A DNA stretch of 64,000 nucleotides from NCBI GenBank assembly GCA_947683625.1, contig CANTUR010000659.1, positions 372,001-436,000 on the forward strand, read 5' to 3'. Made by a program: the position numbers and the translations under genes. The notes below the pieces were generated by a model that worked only from the letters and a program-made list of their open reading frames with translations, was not told where the DNA came from and did no database searches. Positions within the stretch are counted from its first letter, which is position 1. Each line of letters begins with the position of its first letter. This document shows, piece by piece, positions 24,134 to 37,460 of this stretch. The DNA is from Mallotus nudiflorus. Taxonomy: Eukaryota; Streptophyta; Magnoliopsida; Malpighiales; Euphorbiaceae.

Positions 24134-26248
24134 ACTAATTTACAAACTAAAAAATATTATAAGAAGTATCTGAAATTATATTTACAAATAAATTATACCT
24201 ACATACAAATAGCAACAACTAACAAAAGTCTACCAAATACTTTATATTTATCAATTAATAAATATCAACTATTAGCAGCTATATATACTGCTAAACCAAA
24301 CAAACCTTTAGTTACAGCATGGCAGCAATTAAAAAAAAAAGATAAGTAGAAGATTGATTAGCCGCTTAAATTCAATTGGTGCCAAAATTGAAAAGCAATC
24401 CTAATTGAAAAATACTGTGTATAGTTAATCATATAAGATTTTCTCTACCAAAATCAAATTCCTTGTTGTCCTCCTCATATATATTTATATATTGGTAGAG
24501 AAAATATCATCTTTCTCTTATTCCACCACTTACCTTCCATTAAGTCAAAGTTAGAAGCTCCAATGGCTGCCCCACCTCTCTTCATCAACTTTCTTTTTCT
24601 GTTCATGCCTATTGCAGGTTCATGATGGTTCTTTGATCCTTCTCTTTTTATATATAATTCTTTTATTATAATTTTCACTATCCAGTTGTATAATAATTTT
24701 TGAATTCAGTAGCAATTTATGATCAATTTAGATTCTGTTAGAAAAACAAAACTCCTTCAGTATTTGTTTGTTATATATATGTATAATTTGAATTTAAAAC
24801 TTTACTCAAAAGAATCTAATTATTTTCATCATTTGAACCAACATAAGCTTAGTATATGAATCTTTTTATTGTAATTAAGTGATGATTTTTTGTGTTTTTG
24901 TAGCAATTGAAACTCTAGTAAAATATCATTTAATTATACAATGAGATATGGTAAATTTTTTATATTTTAAAAATTAATAATCAAATAATTAAACAGAAAA
25001 TTAGAGTGAACCATTAGTCTCCTATTAATTTCCCCTTCACCATCCTTGTCTTCGTTATTTATAAATTGATTTCTAAGTATAATTGGTTTTATATATATTA
25101 TTTTTGTGGCATATGTATGTGAATATATGTACCCACACTTTAGTATTATTATTAAGGAAGTATTATTATTAAGTAAATATAGTGTTAAGTAAAAATAATA
25201 GGAATTTAAATTATATTAAATAAATAAAATTAAAAATTTTAATTTCGCCATCCATTTTGTATAAATCAAGATGCTTACGTATACGTATGCATTGACTAGA
25301 TACACAGATCAATTATTAATACTAACTAATCAATTTAATTATAATTTTAATTAAATTAGTAAAGTTGAACAATTCAATTTTAGGACTAATCGAACAAAGA
25401 GCAAATTACTTTTGCCTCATGAAATTTATCATAATTCACATTTTCTCCGTCAATTCTTATTCCATCAATATTTTAGCTATTCCGATCAAATTTCAGGCAA
25501 ATCTTTTATATTAAAAAATATTTAATCTCATCTATTTTATAAAAATGAACACTTTATACCCTCTATTTTAATAAAATTAAACATTTTTTTTAATTTTAAA
25601 TTTATTTTAACTTTAAAATTTTAAAAATAACTATTTTTCCACCACTTGCACTCATTTTTATTAACACCTTATAATTAAATTAAATTATAATTTTAATGAG
25701 CTCTTTATTCTAGTAGGTTTCACTTTAAAAATAAAAGTTATTCATTTTTTAAAGTTTTATTTCAGTAACTATAATTTTTTAAAGTTATGTAAAAGAGATT
25801 TTAATTATATTAATTTTAAAAGAGTGAATATAAAATAAATTGATGGAAATTTATAATTTTAATTTTATTTAATAGGTATTCATACGAACATGTTAATTAT
25901 TAATAATTATCAGTAAATTTAGTTTAAGTAATTAAGGAATTATTACTATTCTAACTAATAAATTCAATTCGATCAATAATTATATTAGTAATAAAATATA
26001 ATATTTAGATAAATCACTAAATATATTGCAGTTAATTAGTAACTAAAAATTTTATCAAGTGTGCACGCGACCTTCCATATATCTCAAATAGCAAAGACAC
26101 ATATTTTAGTAATTCTTGTATTATACAAAATAATGATCAATAATATATTTAAATCATTTACATAAGGGTGAGCAAAAACTAACCTAAAATCAATTAATTC
26201 AGTTTTGTATAGCACAATTTTTATTTTACAAAATAAAAATAACTTATT
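24047..26248. other. AT-rich sequence without recognisable gene, with (CT)n(AT)n microsatellite
   Basis: No similarity to the LTR families in this window was seen. A (CT)n then (AT)n microsatellite lies at 24080-24133. One candidate first exon is listed separately. The remainder is highly AT-rich with no reading frame above 70 codons that has convincing composition. Confidence 0.6.
24563..24617 (+). CDS. Candidate orphan first exon encoding a signal peptide
   Basis: The ATG at 24563 opens MAAPPLFINFLFLFMPIA, a short N-terminus with a hydrophobic core, as in plant secretory signal peptides. The frame then meets ATTGCAG|GTTCATG, a possible exon end with a GT donor. A TATA-like stretch lies about 70-85 bp upstream (24478-24494). 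A polypyrimidine tract and TAG acceptor occur at about 24902, but the sequence beyond it gives only about a dozen codons before a stop. No mature protein region could be identified. It could be a gene remnant or chance. Confidence 0.25.
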
Positions 26249-28057
26249 GTAGGCGGTGAGGTTTAGTGTGCGCCTAGGTCATAAAGCCTAATCGGAGATA
26301 TAGTTGCCACTTGGATAAAAGTCAGGATACACTATACAATAACTAAATTCTATGGAGGTTCCCAAAAGTCGTCATCAGAAATCGGGTTCGGAAACTGGGT
26401 ATGGACTTTTGGAATGCCCACCCAAACTTGCAGTTGACCTCTATTTGTGTTTCGTAATTTATCACCTTTAATTATTCAATTATTTCTTTGTTAACATGCA
26501 AATTATAATTGCCTTTAAACCATTGGTCAAGTTTTACATTAAGGTCCAAAGTTTCACATTAATCCCATTTCATGCTTTGAGTCCCAACATTCAATGTAAT
26601 AAAACAAGTAATAACAATTATACATTCCAAATGAATGGGGAAGGGATTAGAGGATTATGGATTATAATACTTTGTAAAAAAAAAGGTAAAATAAATGGAA
26701 AATAAACCATAAACAAACCCAAAGTAAACTATTTGAATTAGACAAATAAAACCTCTCAAGAATGAATTTATAAGACAAATATTTAATGATTAGAAATCAC
26801 CAATAAATTCTTGTAATAGACAAAATGTTAGTTCCCAAGATATATAAAGATCTTACAAAAGAATCCACAAAGTTAACTCATGAATCGATTTAATACAAAT
26901 AAAAAATAACAAATATCTAGGCTTTAATTGAACAACATAGCGAAATAATCAGGCAAAATATACTTAGATATATTAATGTATGGGCATTCTAAAGAATTAT
27001 GCACAATTTGCAAGAAAATCAAGACAAGGTTGTGCAGGACTTTGTTATAGTGGTGATAACCTCTTTCATGAGTCGATCGCCCCATGGCAGTGAGGTGACA
27101 ATAGGTAGATGACATGCATAAGCGATCACTTTAAGGCGGTGAGGTGACACCACTTTGAAGAGATGTCACCTAATCAAGAGGCACAAATGTCTTACAAAGG
27201 CAATGAACTTCTATTTCAAGCAAGCAATATATATGTGCAAATACTCCAACTTAAAAATGTATTTAACAGTTCAATAGATCATATTGAGGCCATGCCATAA
27301 AACAAACAATGAGTATAAGAAGCTAACAAGAAAATTGCAAATAAGATGTTATAAAGTCTATAACTCTAATGTTAAGTGATATTAAAAAGAAATGGAGATT
27401 ATTATTGGAATATAAGCTTATTTTCAAAAGTAATTAGCCCTAAGAGGTAGATGTATGTCTTGAATGCAAGGTTTTAACCCTCTTTCTCTTAAGAATTAAC
27501 CTTCAAGTTTCCTTCTTCCTTCCTTTTCTTCAAGAACATTTTTCTTTCTTTTCTTTTTTTAGAGCTCTTCCTCTCTATTTTTTTTTAGTAAAAAAATGGT
27601 TCCCCCCTCTTTTCTCTTTCTTCTTCCCTTATTTTATTCTTATGCCTAGCACATACCCCTACTTGTTTTTACTCATCATTGCCCTTTCTAGCTCTTCCCT
27701 TCTCCCTAATCCCCTTCTTCACAAAATAAATTGAGTTCAATGGAAGGTGGGCCCACCAAGTTAGCTATCATAGTTACCTTTATATTTAATGTAGAGTCAC
27801 CTCTTCAAAGAGCCGATTACCTTTTTGGCCTGACTCTGTATTAGGCCAAATGGGTCGAGGTGGGTTAGGCTTGCTTCTAATTGGGTTTGGGTTGAGATTT
27901 TGGGTTCTAAGCTTTTAGGTTCATTTTCAAGAAGGTTTAGGCTTCTTTCTTGCGTTCAACCCTCGCATTTCTCATCATCGAGCTCTATGGCAGGCCAATC
28001 AAATCATGCATTCCTAATTCACCCCTTATCTTGGGCTGATCGAACCAGTTGTTAACA
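26249..28057 (-). repeat. Probable LTR or solo LTR, distant relative of the 34889/44889 family
   Basis: The left end TGTAGGCGGTGAGGTTTAG closely resembles TGTAGACGGTGGGGTTTAG at 34889, the terminal end of the solo LTR family in element 4. The right end GTTGTTAACA would give a minus-strand start TGTTAAC. The interior shares little obvious sequence with the other two copies. Flanking pentamers (TTATT, CCTAT) do not match. The interior contains repeated GGCGGTGAGGTGACA-type words near 27080-27150 and a T/C-rich tract (27480-27720). The right boundary is uncertain. Confidence 0.45.
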
Positions 28058-29006
28058 CCTATATATGTATATATAAATAACGTTAAAGATAAATTATTTT
28101 TCAAATATTTGTATTTACATGTAATATCTTGAGTATATTAAAGTGAATAAAAATTGACCTTTTATATCTTTACACAACTAAAAACTACCGATTTAGTAAT
28201 GGATTTTAGTCATCATAAATTAGTGACAAATTAGTGATGAAATTCAAACTTAGCGCTCAATTTAGCAATAGAATAAGTGTCCGTTGCAATTTTCAGTTAA
28301 TTTTAATTTTCCTAAAATTAGATAATTGGAAAATAGTGACAGATTTCATAATCTATTACTAATTTAGCAACGGATTTTGGAATCCATTGCTATCTTCACA
28401 TAATTGTTTTTTGCAAAATTAATATATTAAATATAACAATAGATTTTGAATTAATTAGCAATGGATTTTGGAATTTGTTGCTATCTTCACATAATATTTT
28501 TTGCAAAATTAATATATTTCAAAACAACGTAGTTTTGATGTGTACCCATAACTTAAAACCTAACCTAAACAACTAATTTTCATTTTCTTCTTTAGCTACC
28601 CATAACCTTACCCTTATCCCTCATATCCGTCTGGCTAGCGTTATATCATTGCATTTTAATTTGCGAGGGTTGTTTGCTGGCTGCCGTCAATCCTTCATCG
28701 TCGCTAATTATAAGAAATTAGCGAAACTAGTAACCTCTTCATCATCCATCCTTGAACCATCCATCCTTCATCGCCATACATCCTTAAACCCCTACTCCTA
28801 CTATTTAAACCCCTCTTCTTCTTCTTCTTCTTCTTCTTCTTCTTCTTCTTCTTTTTGCTATTTTAATGATTTTGGTTTTTGAGTTTTATTTAGCTTATTT
28901 TATTAAGGAGAGAAAGGCTAAAAAAGCACAAGCTAAGATCAAGGCTTTGAGATTATCATAACGACTAAGAGAAAAGGTTGTTGAAGAGGTCTCTCTTTCT
29001 TTTAAC
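28058..29006. repeat. CACTA-like subterminal repeats and adjoining remnant
   Basis: Two 60-bp units (28365-28425 and 28456-28517) carry TAGCAACGGATTTTGG...CCATTGCTA, a self-complementary word, with weaker copies from about 28190. Short inverted repeats of this GCAACGGATT type are common in the subterminal ends of plant CACTA transposons. No CACTA terminus was found. Beyond lie a (TTC)n microsatellite (28809-28852) and a Lys-rich frame (KERKAKKAQAKIKALRLS, about 28895-28960) of unknown origin that is interrupted by the solo LTR at 29007. Confidence 0.45.
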
Positions 29007-29191
29007 TATAATAACCTGAATATTTTTTAATTATTTTATATATAAATATCGAGATTTTCAGCGATATTAGTTATTTTATTCTCATGTTGTTATTCTTATG
29101 TTGAATTGTTATATCTAATTATTTAGTTTAAATTTTTTTTAGGAACTATTATATTCAAAGATATTAAAGTTATTAATAATATTGTTGTCAC

Positions 29192-29248
<57 letters not shown>

Positions 29249-32150
29249 CCCATTATTATTTGCATGCATGTACATTATTTTATTTTAATTGTCATTATTT
29301 TTAAATAGCATTATTATTATTATTATTATTTTTAAAATAGGGTTATTTTATCTATGTTATGTGTATATATGTGTGTTACGCATGTGTATATATATATTGT
29401 ATGATTTAAAGTTGAGTAATATATATATATATATATATAATTGGTCAAAAACACATATACCCTGTCAAGTCTCTCCCCTTCCTCCTTTCTCTTCTCTTCA
29501 TGCCATCCCCTTTTTATCACTGTGCAACCCGAACCAGCACCACCTCCCTCTACCACCGAATAACCACCACTCACCACCAGCACCACCTCCCTCTACCACT
29601 GAATAACCACCACTCACCACCATCATCTCCCCCTTCCTCTGGATGTTGATTGCCGTTGTTGGGGACCGCCTGAAGCTGTCAGGATCATGAGTTGCAGCAG
29701 CAGCCGAGAAGGAGCTTCACATCGCCTGCGTCAGCTCTGATGGCCATTGCTTATGATATTGGGCTTGTTGGACTCCTTGAGCTTCAGTGAGTCCATTTTT
29801 AACCTCCATTGAAGCTCATTCTCCCTTAGTTTTGAGTTTTGAGCAAGTTTTTATTTGTCTAATTAGGGTTTTTTTATTTTTATTTGATCCATGGAATTTC
29901 TCTTTAGTAATGTTATTAGATATAGCTCAAGCTTCTCAAAAATAATTTTTGCGTATTTTTTTGAATTAATTTGATTTATGGGTATTTTTGAATATTTTAA
30001 TAATATAAATTGAATTTTTGTTAATTATGTTAATTAATTGTTTTGGTTGGAAATTTGAGTTAATTAGTGTTAGTAATTTAAGTTAGTAATTTTAGTGTTA
30101 ATAAAATAATTTGTAGTGAATTTATATAATTTTTGGGGAATTATTATTATTATGTGATTTTTGGTTATATAGGTAAATTGTGTAATTTTGTTGAAAATAT
30201 AGTTAAATATTATATTTTAAATGATTTTAGAATTTTATAGGGTATTAAATTAATTTTTATAAATTATTTACTATTTTTAGTTAATTAATTCTAATTTTTG
30301 AAAATTATATTCAAATAATATATTATTTACTAATTTGGTGATTAAATGGATTTTAAATTACTTTTATTATATATTTAATCTATTTGAATAAATAAATATG
30401 AATTTGACTATTTTATGTGAATATTTGGAAAATTGGATTTTTATGTAATTATATAAATTATTTGAGATTTTTATTAATTGTTGTAAAAAATATTTATATT
30501 TAGTGTTTTGAGGTTTAAATAAATTATATTATGGCATTTTAATTATTTTTGTGAATTTTTAATAATTTTAATATATTATAATTTAATATTTACTTTTTCT
30601 CGAATTGTGAACATCGGTTGGGAATTATGTAGTTCGGGATCCTAACCCAAGGTGTTGAGCTTGTGTGAAGTTTAGGAGTGTGTTTGCTTGTAGGATTGAC
30701 TCTACTTTTGTAGAGGGATGTCCGTTTTACATAGGAGACTCTACTGAATTTTCGGTTGATTTATCGTAAAACATGACATCAGGTTAATCATAAGTTTTGA
30801 ATTCTGAGTTGAATCTTCCTTAGAAATTCTAGAAGTTAGGGTTTCTACTTTCTCATAGTCATTTTATTTTCTGTCTTTTAGCCGCCCCTTCGGTCTCATC
30901 TACCAGTCGAGGTCAAACACAACGTAGCAGAGGAGCACATCCATCTTATAAGTTAATATTTGATTTGTATGTCAGGTTTTTCAAATTAAAATATATTAAA
31001 TTCTGATGAATTTAATTTTATGAGATTCTAGTCGGTATTCTTTAAATAATGTTGCATGATTTAATTTATAGTTGATTTATTTTATTTTTATTTATTGTAA
31101 TTTTCCTTTTTTTTATTTTCATTTATTTTAAATAAACTACGTTAGAACGAGCTACCTGATGGTTTTCATTAGAACCATGTGCGCACTGGTAGAATATTGG
31201 ATTATATTGATTATATTACTGGGGCCGAAGGTCTGGTGATGCTTTGCTCTCAGACACCGCTAGTAATATGATATTTAATTGTATTGATTGATAATGGGGC
31301 CGAAGGTCTGGTGATGCTTTGCTCTTGGATACCACTAGTAAAGTTGGATTTTATTTATTAAATCATTATGGTCGATGGTCTGGTGATTCTTTGCTCTCGG
31401 ACACTGCCAGTGATATTGGATTAAGTGATGTGACTGTGGTTGTGCATCCTAGTGATGTTTTGCTCTCAGGATCCGATAGTTTTGGATATAAGTGAGTCGA
31501 GTGGCTGTTAGAATAGAGGACTAGGGTTCTACCTAATTTTAATACTATAATGTTTTAAAAGCATTTAAAATTTATTCCTCCTTTTGAAAAATGGGTTTCT
31601 TATATATATATTAAATGATTTGAATAAAATTATAAATTTATTATATTTTCATAAAAACTTATTTTAAAGGAGATTTTCAAACTGTATTCATTTCTTTTAT
31701 TAGCTTACTCAATGAGGTCTGACTCCCCTCACTTAATTTTTTTAGGAGTTTGGGAGTCTTTTGTTATGCCTACTTCCCTACACCGAGTAGCTTCCTCACC
31801 GGCTATATTATGTAGGTCTATATAGTTGTGTTTGTATTAGTATCCGAGTACTGCAATAGAGAAACTGTATAATTGCATATTTTAATTTGGATATTATGTA
31901 TTAAGATTTATGTACTGAGATACTATTTTGTATAACTGATGATGTTTATTTATATATGATGATGGAATGGTTTGCTTAAATTGAGAAAAAATAGTTTGAT
32001 AATGTGCATTATGTTTAAATTATTTTATTGTAAATTTTTAAAGTTGAAATGTTTCGCGTTTTTCTTTTAAGGCTTACTACGAGTTTTGGTAACTTTAAAC
32101 TTTCTCATTTCCTAGTGCCGGTCACATGCCCCCTGGTTCCGGTTGTAACA
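29007..32150 (+). repeat. Chromovirus-type solo LTR (about 3.14 kb)
   Basis: Begins TATAATAACCTGAATATTTT (element 3 LTR: TGTAATAACCCGAATATTTT) and ends CGGTTGTAACA. Length and internal order match the element 3 LTR: (ATT)n at 29193-29248, a TA run (29418-29440), a C-rich leader-like stretch (29465-29640), the paired CGTTTTAC/CGTAAAAC motif (30722-30776), four subrepeats (31218-31485) and CTCAATGAGGTCTGACT (about 31707). No internal coding region or second LTR is adjacent. Flanks TTAAC and AATTT do not form a target-site duplication. Confidence 0.88.
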
Positions 32151-33522
32151 AATTTCTATTATTTTTTACAATTTTTTTAGGGTTTTTTTATTTAATTGTG
32201 TTGATTGAATTTGGTAATCTTTTTATTGATTGAAATTTAAGCATTTCATTTTTTCAATATTTAGGATCCAATTTTGTGATTTTTTTTCATGGGTTAGTGG
32301 GGAAATGTAGATCTAGTAGTAGTACATGTAATGTTTTTTTTAGGAAATGTGAAGTAAAGTTCTTCCCTATTGGTAAGACTATTGTTGGGATGTCATTTCT
32401 CTGCAAAACCAGTACCAGACTATTGTTTAGCTTTGATTGTGCTATAATCGTTGAGCTTTTTAGCAAGTTCTAATATTGTTTTGATTTTCTTGGAGCCGTA
32501 TACTTGTATATAAGTTCTATTTTTTTGGCAGTTGAACTCTATTGCTTTTGAAATTTAGCAAGGATAATTATTTTATCTTTTACTGCAATTCTATGAAAGT
32601 TTTCCATCTATTTGAGTCTAATTTAACTAGTGGCTTAGTTGAATAGCAATAAAAAAAATCAATTCAAGTAAATGTCATTCTATCAAGTCTCACTTTTTTT
32701 TTAGTCCATAATGCATTATTTGGATTTATTGGCTATGTTATTTAGAACCTGAATCATTGGGAGAAAAAGAAATTTGAACTTGTTGAAACTGTTCTTTTCT
32801 ACTTGGTAAGTTAAGTTTACCTTTATCTTATGACTGTGCTTGGTTGGGCGTTATATTTATGATACTTTATTAATTTTTGATAGAGTTTTTTATAGGATCA
32901 TTATTGCAAATATTTAATCAGCTAGTGGTAGACTAATTGTAGTTGGTGAACTTAATAAACATAGATATCTTGCAGAACAAGTATTAACTTACCATTTATT
33001 ATTATATTTATAATATTGTTGTTGCAAATTTAGGTGCTGTGGTAAAAAAGATGGTTTTAATTTACTATCCATAGCTTGATCTCTTCTTTTTTTTGTTTAT
33101 TTTCTTTTTCTTTTTTAAGTGCTGCTATTATTTTTTATTGGTTTTGGTTTTGATTATCGTTGTTGTTGTTTTTGCTATTTATTTTTTTATTGGTTTTGGT
33201 TGATGTTGTTGTTTTTGCTATTTAATTCCAAATTCATACATAATCAGTTATATAAAAAAATATTTTGATTCAACTATCCATTATCTATGTTTTCTATTTT
33301 GCAAGAATAGTTATTTGCTCATAAGTTAGGGGGCATATAATTTGGTCCTTCAATTACTTGGAATTCCATGAACTATAACTTCCAAGGATTCCTTTTTCTC
33401 TTTTTTTTTTTCAAGTGTTTCCATTTATCTTTGTTCAAATTGAATTGCATTTCTTATATGTTTCTGCTACATTCTAAACATGTATGAGAGTGTCATAAAT
33501 CTGGGGGCTCTTTTTTTACTTT
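32151..33522. other. T-rich sequence, no gene recognised
   Basis: T-rich on the plus strand with no convincing reading frame. A local duplication of about 45 bp sharing TTATTGGTTTTGGTT and GTTGTTTTTGCTATTT occurs at 33137-33228. It may be the continuation of the remnant interrupted by the solo LTR at 29007. Confidence 0.5.
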
Positions 33523-33692
33523 TGTTACTTAAAAACGTAAGAGAAGAGAATGACTTCTGTATATTGTATTGATGTATAAAGGAAGTATAAATATAAGTAC
33601 ATAATAGGTATGAGCTAAGGATAACTATTCATCAAAGTATAATCCTTATCAAAGTAGTTACAATAAGAATAATATATGTGTTATCCTTATCA
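33523..33692 (-). repeat. Element 5 (Ty1/copia) 3' LTR, short
   Basis: Minus strand starts TGATAAGGATAACAC at 33692 and ends AAGTAACA at 33523, about 170 bp. The adjoining purine tract TTAAAGGAGGC (33693-33703) is a PPT. A TATA-like TTATATTTATAC lies within. No 5' LTR is present, because the other end of the element is truncated. Confidence 0.7.
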
Positions 33693-33900
33693 GCCTCCTT
33701 TAAGTTGATGGATGGGGCAAACAGTCAACTTGTATCTCATTTGCTGGAAAACTGGTATGGAGATAGGCTTTGTCAGCAAATCAACAAAGTGGTTAGCATA
33801 AGAGAGATAACAAACCTGAAGCTCCTTTGCCATTACCTTTTCTCTAATAAAGTAGAAGTCAATTTCTAGATGTTTAGAATGGGAATGAAGTATGGGAGCT
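33693..33900 (-). pseudogene. Element 5 copia RNase H C-terminus (left half of the split element)
   Basis: The minus strand reads HSHSKHLEIDFYFIREKVMA, KELQVCYLSYANHFVDLLTK and PISIPVFQQMRYKLTV, the end of a Ty1/copia polyprotein (RNase H, ADIFTKPL-type motif). This frame continues directly from WFDNLSTTYLTIA at 51335-51375 once the intervening element 4 is ignored. No stop is seen over this short stretch. Confidence 0.88.
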
Positions 33901-36900
33901 TAATGCATAATTCACAAGTATACAAAATTGCATAAGTAGTAATTAAATATCAGTCCCTCAGAGATTACAAACTGAGTATTGTAATACTAATCGTGCTTTG
34001 TTTGTTTAAACAACGAAAAATGGTGTTTTGAAATTAACTAAAATTAAACAAAGGAAATCTAAAATAATTAACAATCAATTTAAAAAGCTTGGGTTCTTAT
34101 TATCAATTTAACCATTTCTTAAGATTAATTATTACTTAAGCAATTCTTAACGTTAATCCAATTTAAAGGTGTCTAAAGAATCCTAGGTTTTCCTCTCGGA
34201 TGAACCACGTAAATTAACATCTTAGATTTATAGCTCTCACTTACTAAGTGTTGTTTAACCCGATTTAAAGCTCCAGCCTTTAATCAATATTAGTTACTTG
34301 AATGTTTCTCAACTAAGAAAGCATATAATAGATTGTTGTTTACATCCAATGGAACCTATCTCTCAATCAAGTTTCATTGTGTAGATTCAATCAAAGGGTG
34401 ATTAATCCTTTGAAGACATTAAGTTCAACAACAACTAATGGATTAAGATTAATGGCCCTAGTTTAATTGCAATTGTTACATGGTTAAAATGATATAAAGA
34501 CCCTAATAAGAACTTAACTTCTCATGTTGACAATAAGAGACAAAAAAGAGGAATAAAAGAAAATAAGCATCATCATTAATCAAAATAGAAATGAATAATA
34601 ACAAGTATTTTGAAAAACTCCCTTGATAGTAGAAGGCTATTGTTCTTCAATCCTTGTTTCTCAATCTCTAAAACCAACATAAACAAGCACTAGTTTTTTT
34701 TTTTGAGAAAAAGTAGACAAAAACTTATAAAAAATATAGTAAAAGAGAATAATAATTTGTTCCTAGAGGCTACACACATATAAAAACCTAGCCGCTATCC
34801 TCTTGATATGCTTCCTTTTTAAAAAATCCATTAAATCCCCATTAATTAGCACTTTAAAATTAAATTTTCAGAAAGCTCATATTAGGGATGTAGACGGTGG
34901 GGTTTAGCGTGCATCCAAGATTTTAGCAACCGCAACACTGTTTGAGCTCAGGGCTTTAGAGAACACACTAACCACTATCACAAAGACATGGCGTGGAGAT
35001 GAGGAGTCGTCACCTAAGGTAATATTCGGGACAAATTGAAAAGGTAGTACTCGATTCCCTAAAAGAAAGCTAGCACCACAACCAGGAGATTCTAGATATG
35101 GAATACCAACTTTTTTTAGTCTCGTGTTATTTTAGAATTACTTTATGAATTATTATATTATGCTCTATTTACATGCAATTTCATATAAACCCTTATTCTG
35201 GCAATTAACTACAAGACAAAGTAGTCATGAAAAATACAAGTAAATAATGCATTCAGTACAATCCCTAAGTTAGTCTAATATACATTGATTTTAATTAAAT
35301 GAGTTAAATCTACATATTTTTAATAAGTGAGCCTAAAGGGCCTACTTCATTTTAATTTTAATTAAATAAACCTAAGTCTATTTATTTTAATTCTAAAAAT
35401 GGGCTTAAATCTACAAATTATGGAGTATTTAAATTAATGGGCCTATTTCTACATGTTTTAATTCTAAGGTGATATTAAATCTATAAATTATGAAAAATGC
35501 TTAAATTAAATGGGCTAAGTCTAATTAATTAAATTAAATTAGGTGGGCCTATATATAATTTAATAAATGGGCCTAAAATTTTGTCCACTCTAAAAATCTA
35601 ATTAATGATGGACCTAAAGACATATTTTAAATAAAACCTTGACCTAATTAATTTAAATGAAATCGGCTAATCAAAGGGTGAGCTAAAAAAGAATTATTTA
35701 GACCTAAACTTAAATGAATGAGTTAAAGCCTAACATGGACTTAAGGCCCAAAACACATAAAAATAGATAAATAAGCTAGAAAAACATAAAAAAAAAACAT
35801 CAAAACAATCAAATAAGAGATCAAACAATCAATTAATTTATTCCTTCTAAAAAACCCTAATTTTCATTAACATGCAACCTAAATTAATCTACTTCCTCCA
35901 TTTATTTTGACAAGTTACCCAATTAAAACCTTAATTTTACTAACCAATTCATCAAAATAAACATACAATCACACATATAATTTTACTCTTCCCACTATTG
36001 GGGTTATTACAATAATCTATTGAGAATAAAATTTAAAATAATTAATACAAACCCAAAAATATAAATAAAATAAAGCAATAAAATAAAAAATAATAAAAAC
36101 CCTAAAAACTATATCTCTATAAGGTCTTATCCATGACATTTCATGGACTTCTCATGAATTTAGTCCTCTAAACATGATCATCATGCATTTTCCTCCATAA
36201 TTACCATAAAAAGAAACAAAAATTATAATTAGTGAATAAATTATAAAGAAATTTGAATAAAATTGAAACTCAACAAATTCAAAAAGAAAAATAAAATAAA
36301 ATAAAAATATGGAGAAGATGATGTTTATGGATGTTTTTAATGGAGTGCTCTTCAGATTTTATAAAATCACCGTTCTTGATAGGTTTTCAAATATTATTCT
36401 TCTACTCCTCCAAAAGCCTCTAATTAATAAAAAATAAAGAAAATTTTGTGCAGAGAATCCTCTTTTTTTTTTTTTTTTTGGAAAAAAAATCATTAAAAGA
36501 AAAACTATCTATAGAATGCTGATACAAAAAATCCTTCATGAAAAGAAAAATCCTCGTCCCCTTTCCTTAGGAGCCAAACTTGTCCTTTTATAGTAAAACA
36601 ATATAAAAACCCTAGTTCACGTGTCTATAGAGTTTCATTCCTAAAAGGACTTTATTTTCTTAAAAAACTAGATAAATACCAAAATAATTTTAAGAAAAAT
36701 CCTTCGACCAATCAGGATTCAAAAAAGCATTTTTTATTTTCTGTAAAATCCAAAAATCAGATAGAATAGGTATAATTTTGATCGGAATTATGTAATTTTA
36801 ATTGGAATTACACAATTTTGATTTTTTAACTTTTAATTACAAAAAGCCCCTTGTAAGAGTTTAAACTTTTCAATTACGTCCTTAAAAAGCATTGTAATTT

Positions 36901-37460
36901 AGTCCTTCAAAACATTAAATTCTTTCTTTGAAAAAAACAATTAGACCTCTAAAGTTTCAAACTCAAGCATTAAAGACCTATTTAACAGTTTCATTATTGT
37001 AGTCCTTTGTCGTATCCATAACTCATTATCTCGAAATTGGGTGCTTACAAGGGCACACGTCCGTGTGCATGTTTTTATAAGAATCCAACAATAAGGCATG
37101 GCCATGTACGTGAGTGCACATGGCTATGTATCCATCCTTCAATTAGGCATGACCATGTACAGTTATGCACACAGCCATACGTCTCTTCTAAGTCTTAATC
37201 TTGCTAGTGCCTTGAATGCTCCTTTGACACTTCCATATCCTTCAGAAGTCCTATGCCTCATTCGATCACTGTTCTTTTAATACCTAAATGCATAAAAAAC
37301 AACTAGAAGTAAACCAACATACTAGAAATGAACACAAACTCAAGTCATGAAAAACAAATACTTAAATAAAAGAAAAACTTAACAAAATATTACAAATAAA
37401 ACTAGAATGATGATTTTAACACATTCAATGCTCAAAATAATGCATTTCTCATACTTATCA
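33901..37460 (-). repeat. Element 4 3' LTR, split by a nested solo LTR
   Basis: 33901-34888 and 37055-37460 together match the 5' LTR 49954-51329. The minus-strand start is TGATAAGTATGAG at 37460. The outer part contains repeated GGCATGGCCATG-type words (37070-37170). Confidence 0.9.
34889..37049 (-). repeat. Nested solo LTR in element 4 3' LTR (family TGTAAGCACC)
   Basis: The minus strand starts TGTAAGCACCCAATTTC at 37049 and ends CCACCGTCTACA at 34889 (2161 bp). It is flanked by AGGGA (34884-34888) and AGGGC (37050-37054), a one-mismatch duplication. The matching uninterrupted site is in the sister LTR near 50930. Closely related to 44889-47028 but in the opposite orientation. A T-rich run lies at 36461-36479. 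Confidence 0.9.

Noticed and set aside
24475..24678. 67-codon minus-strand frame
   Set aside because: Antisense to the candidate signal-peptide exon and low in complexity.
25400..25870. Possible MITE in AT-rich sequence
   Set aside because: I looked for terminal inverted repeats and flanking TA or 8-bp duplications and saw none that were convincing.
28649..28882. 77-codon frame with poly-Ser
   Set aside because: The Ser run is a (TTC)n microsatellite and the rest has no recognisable domain.
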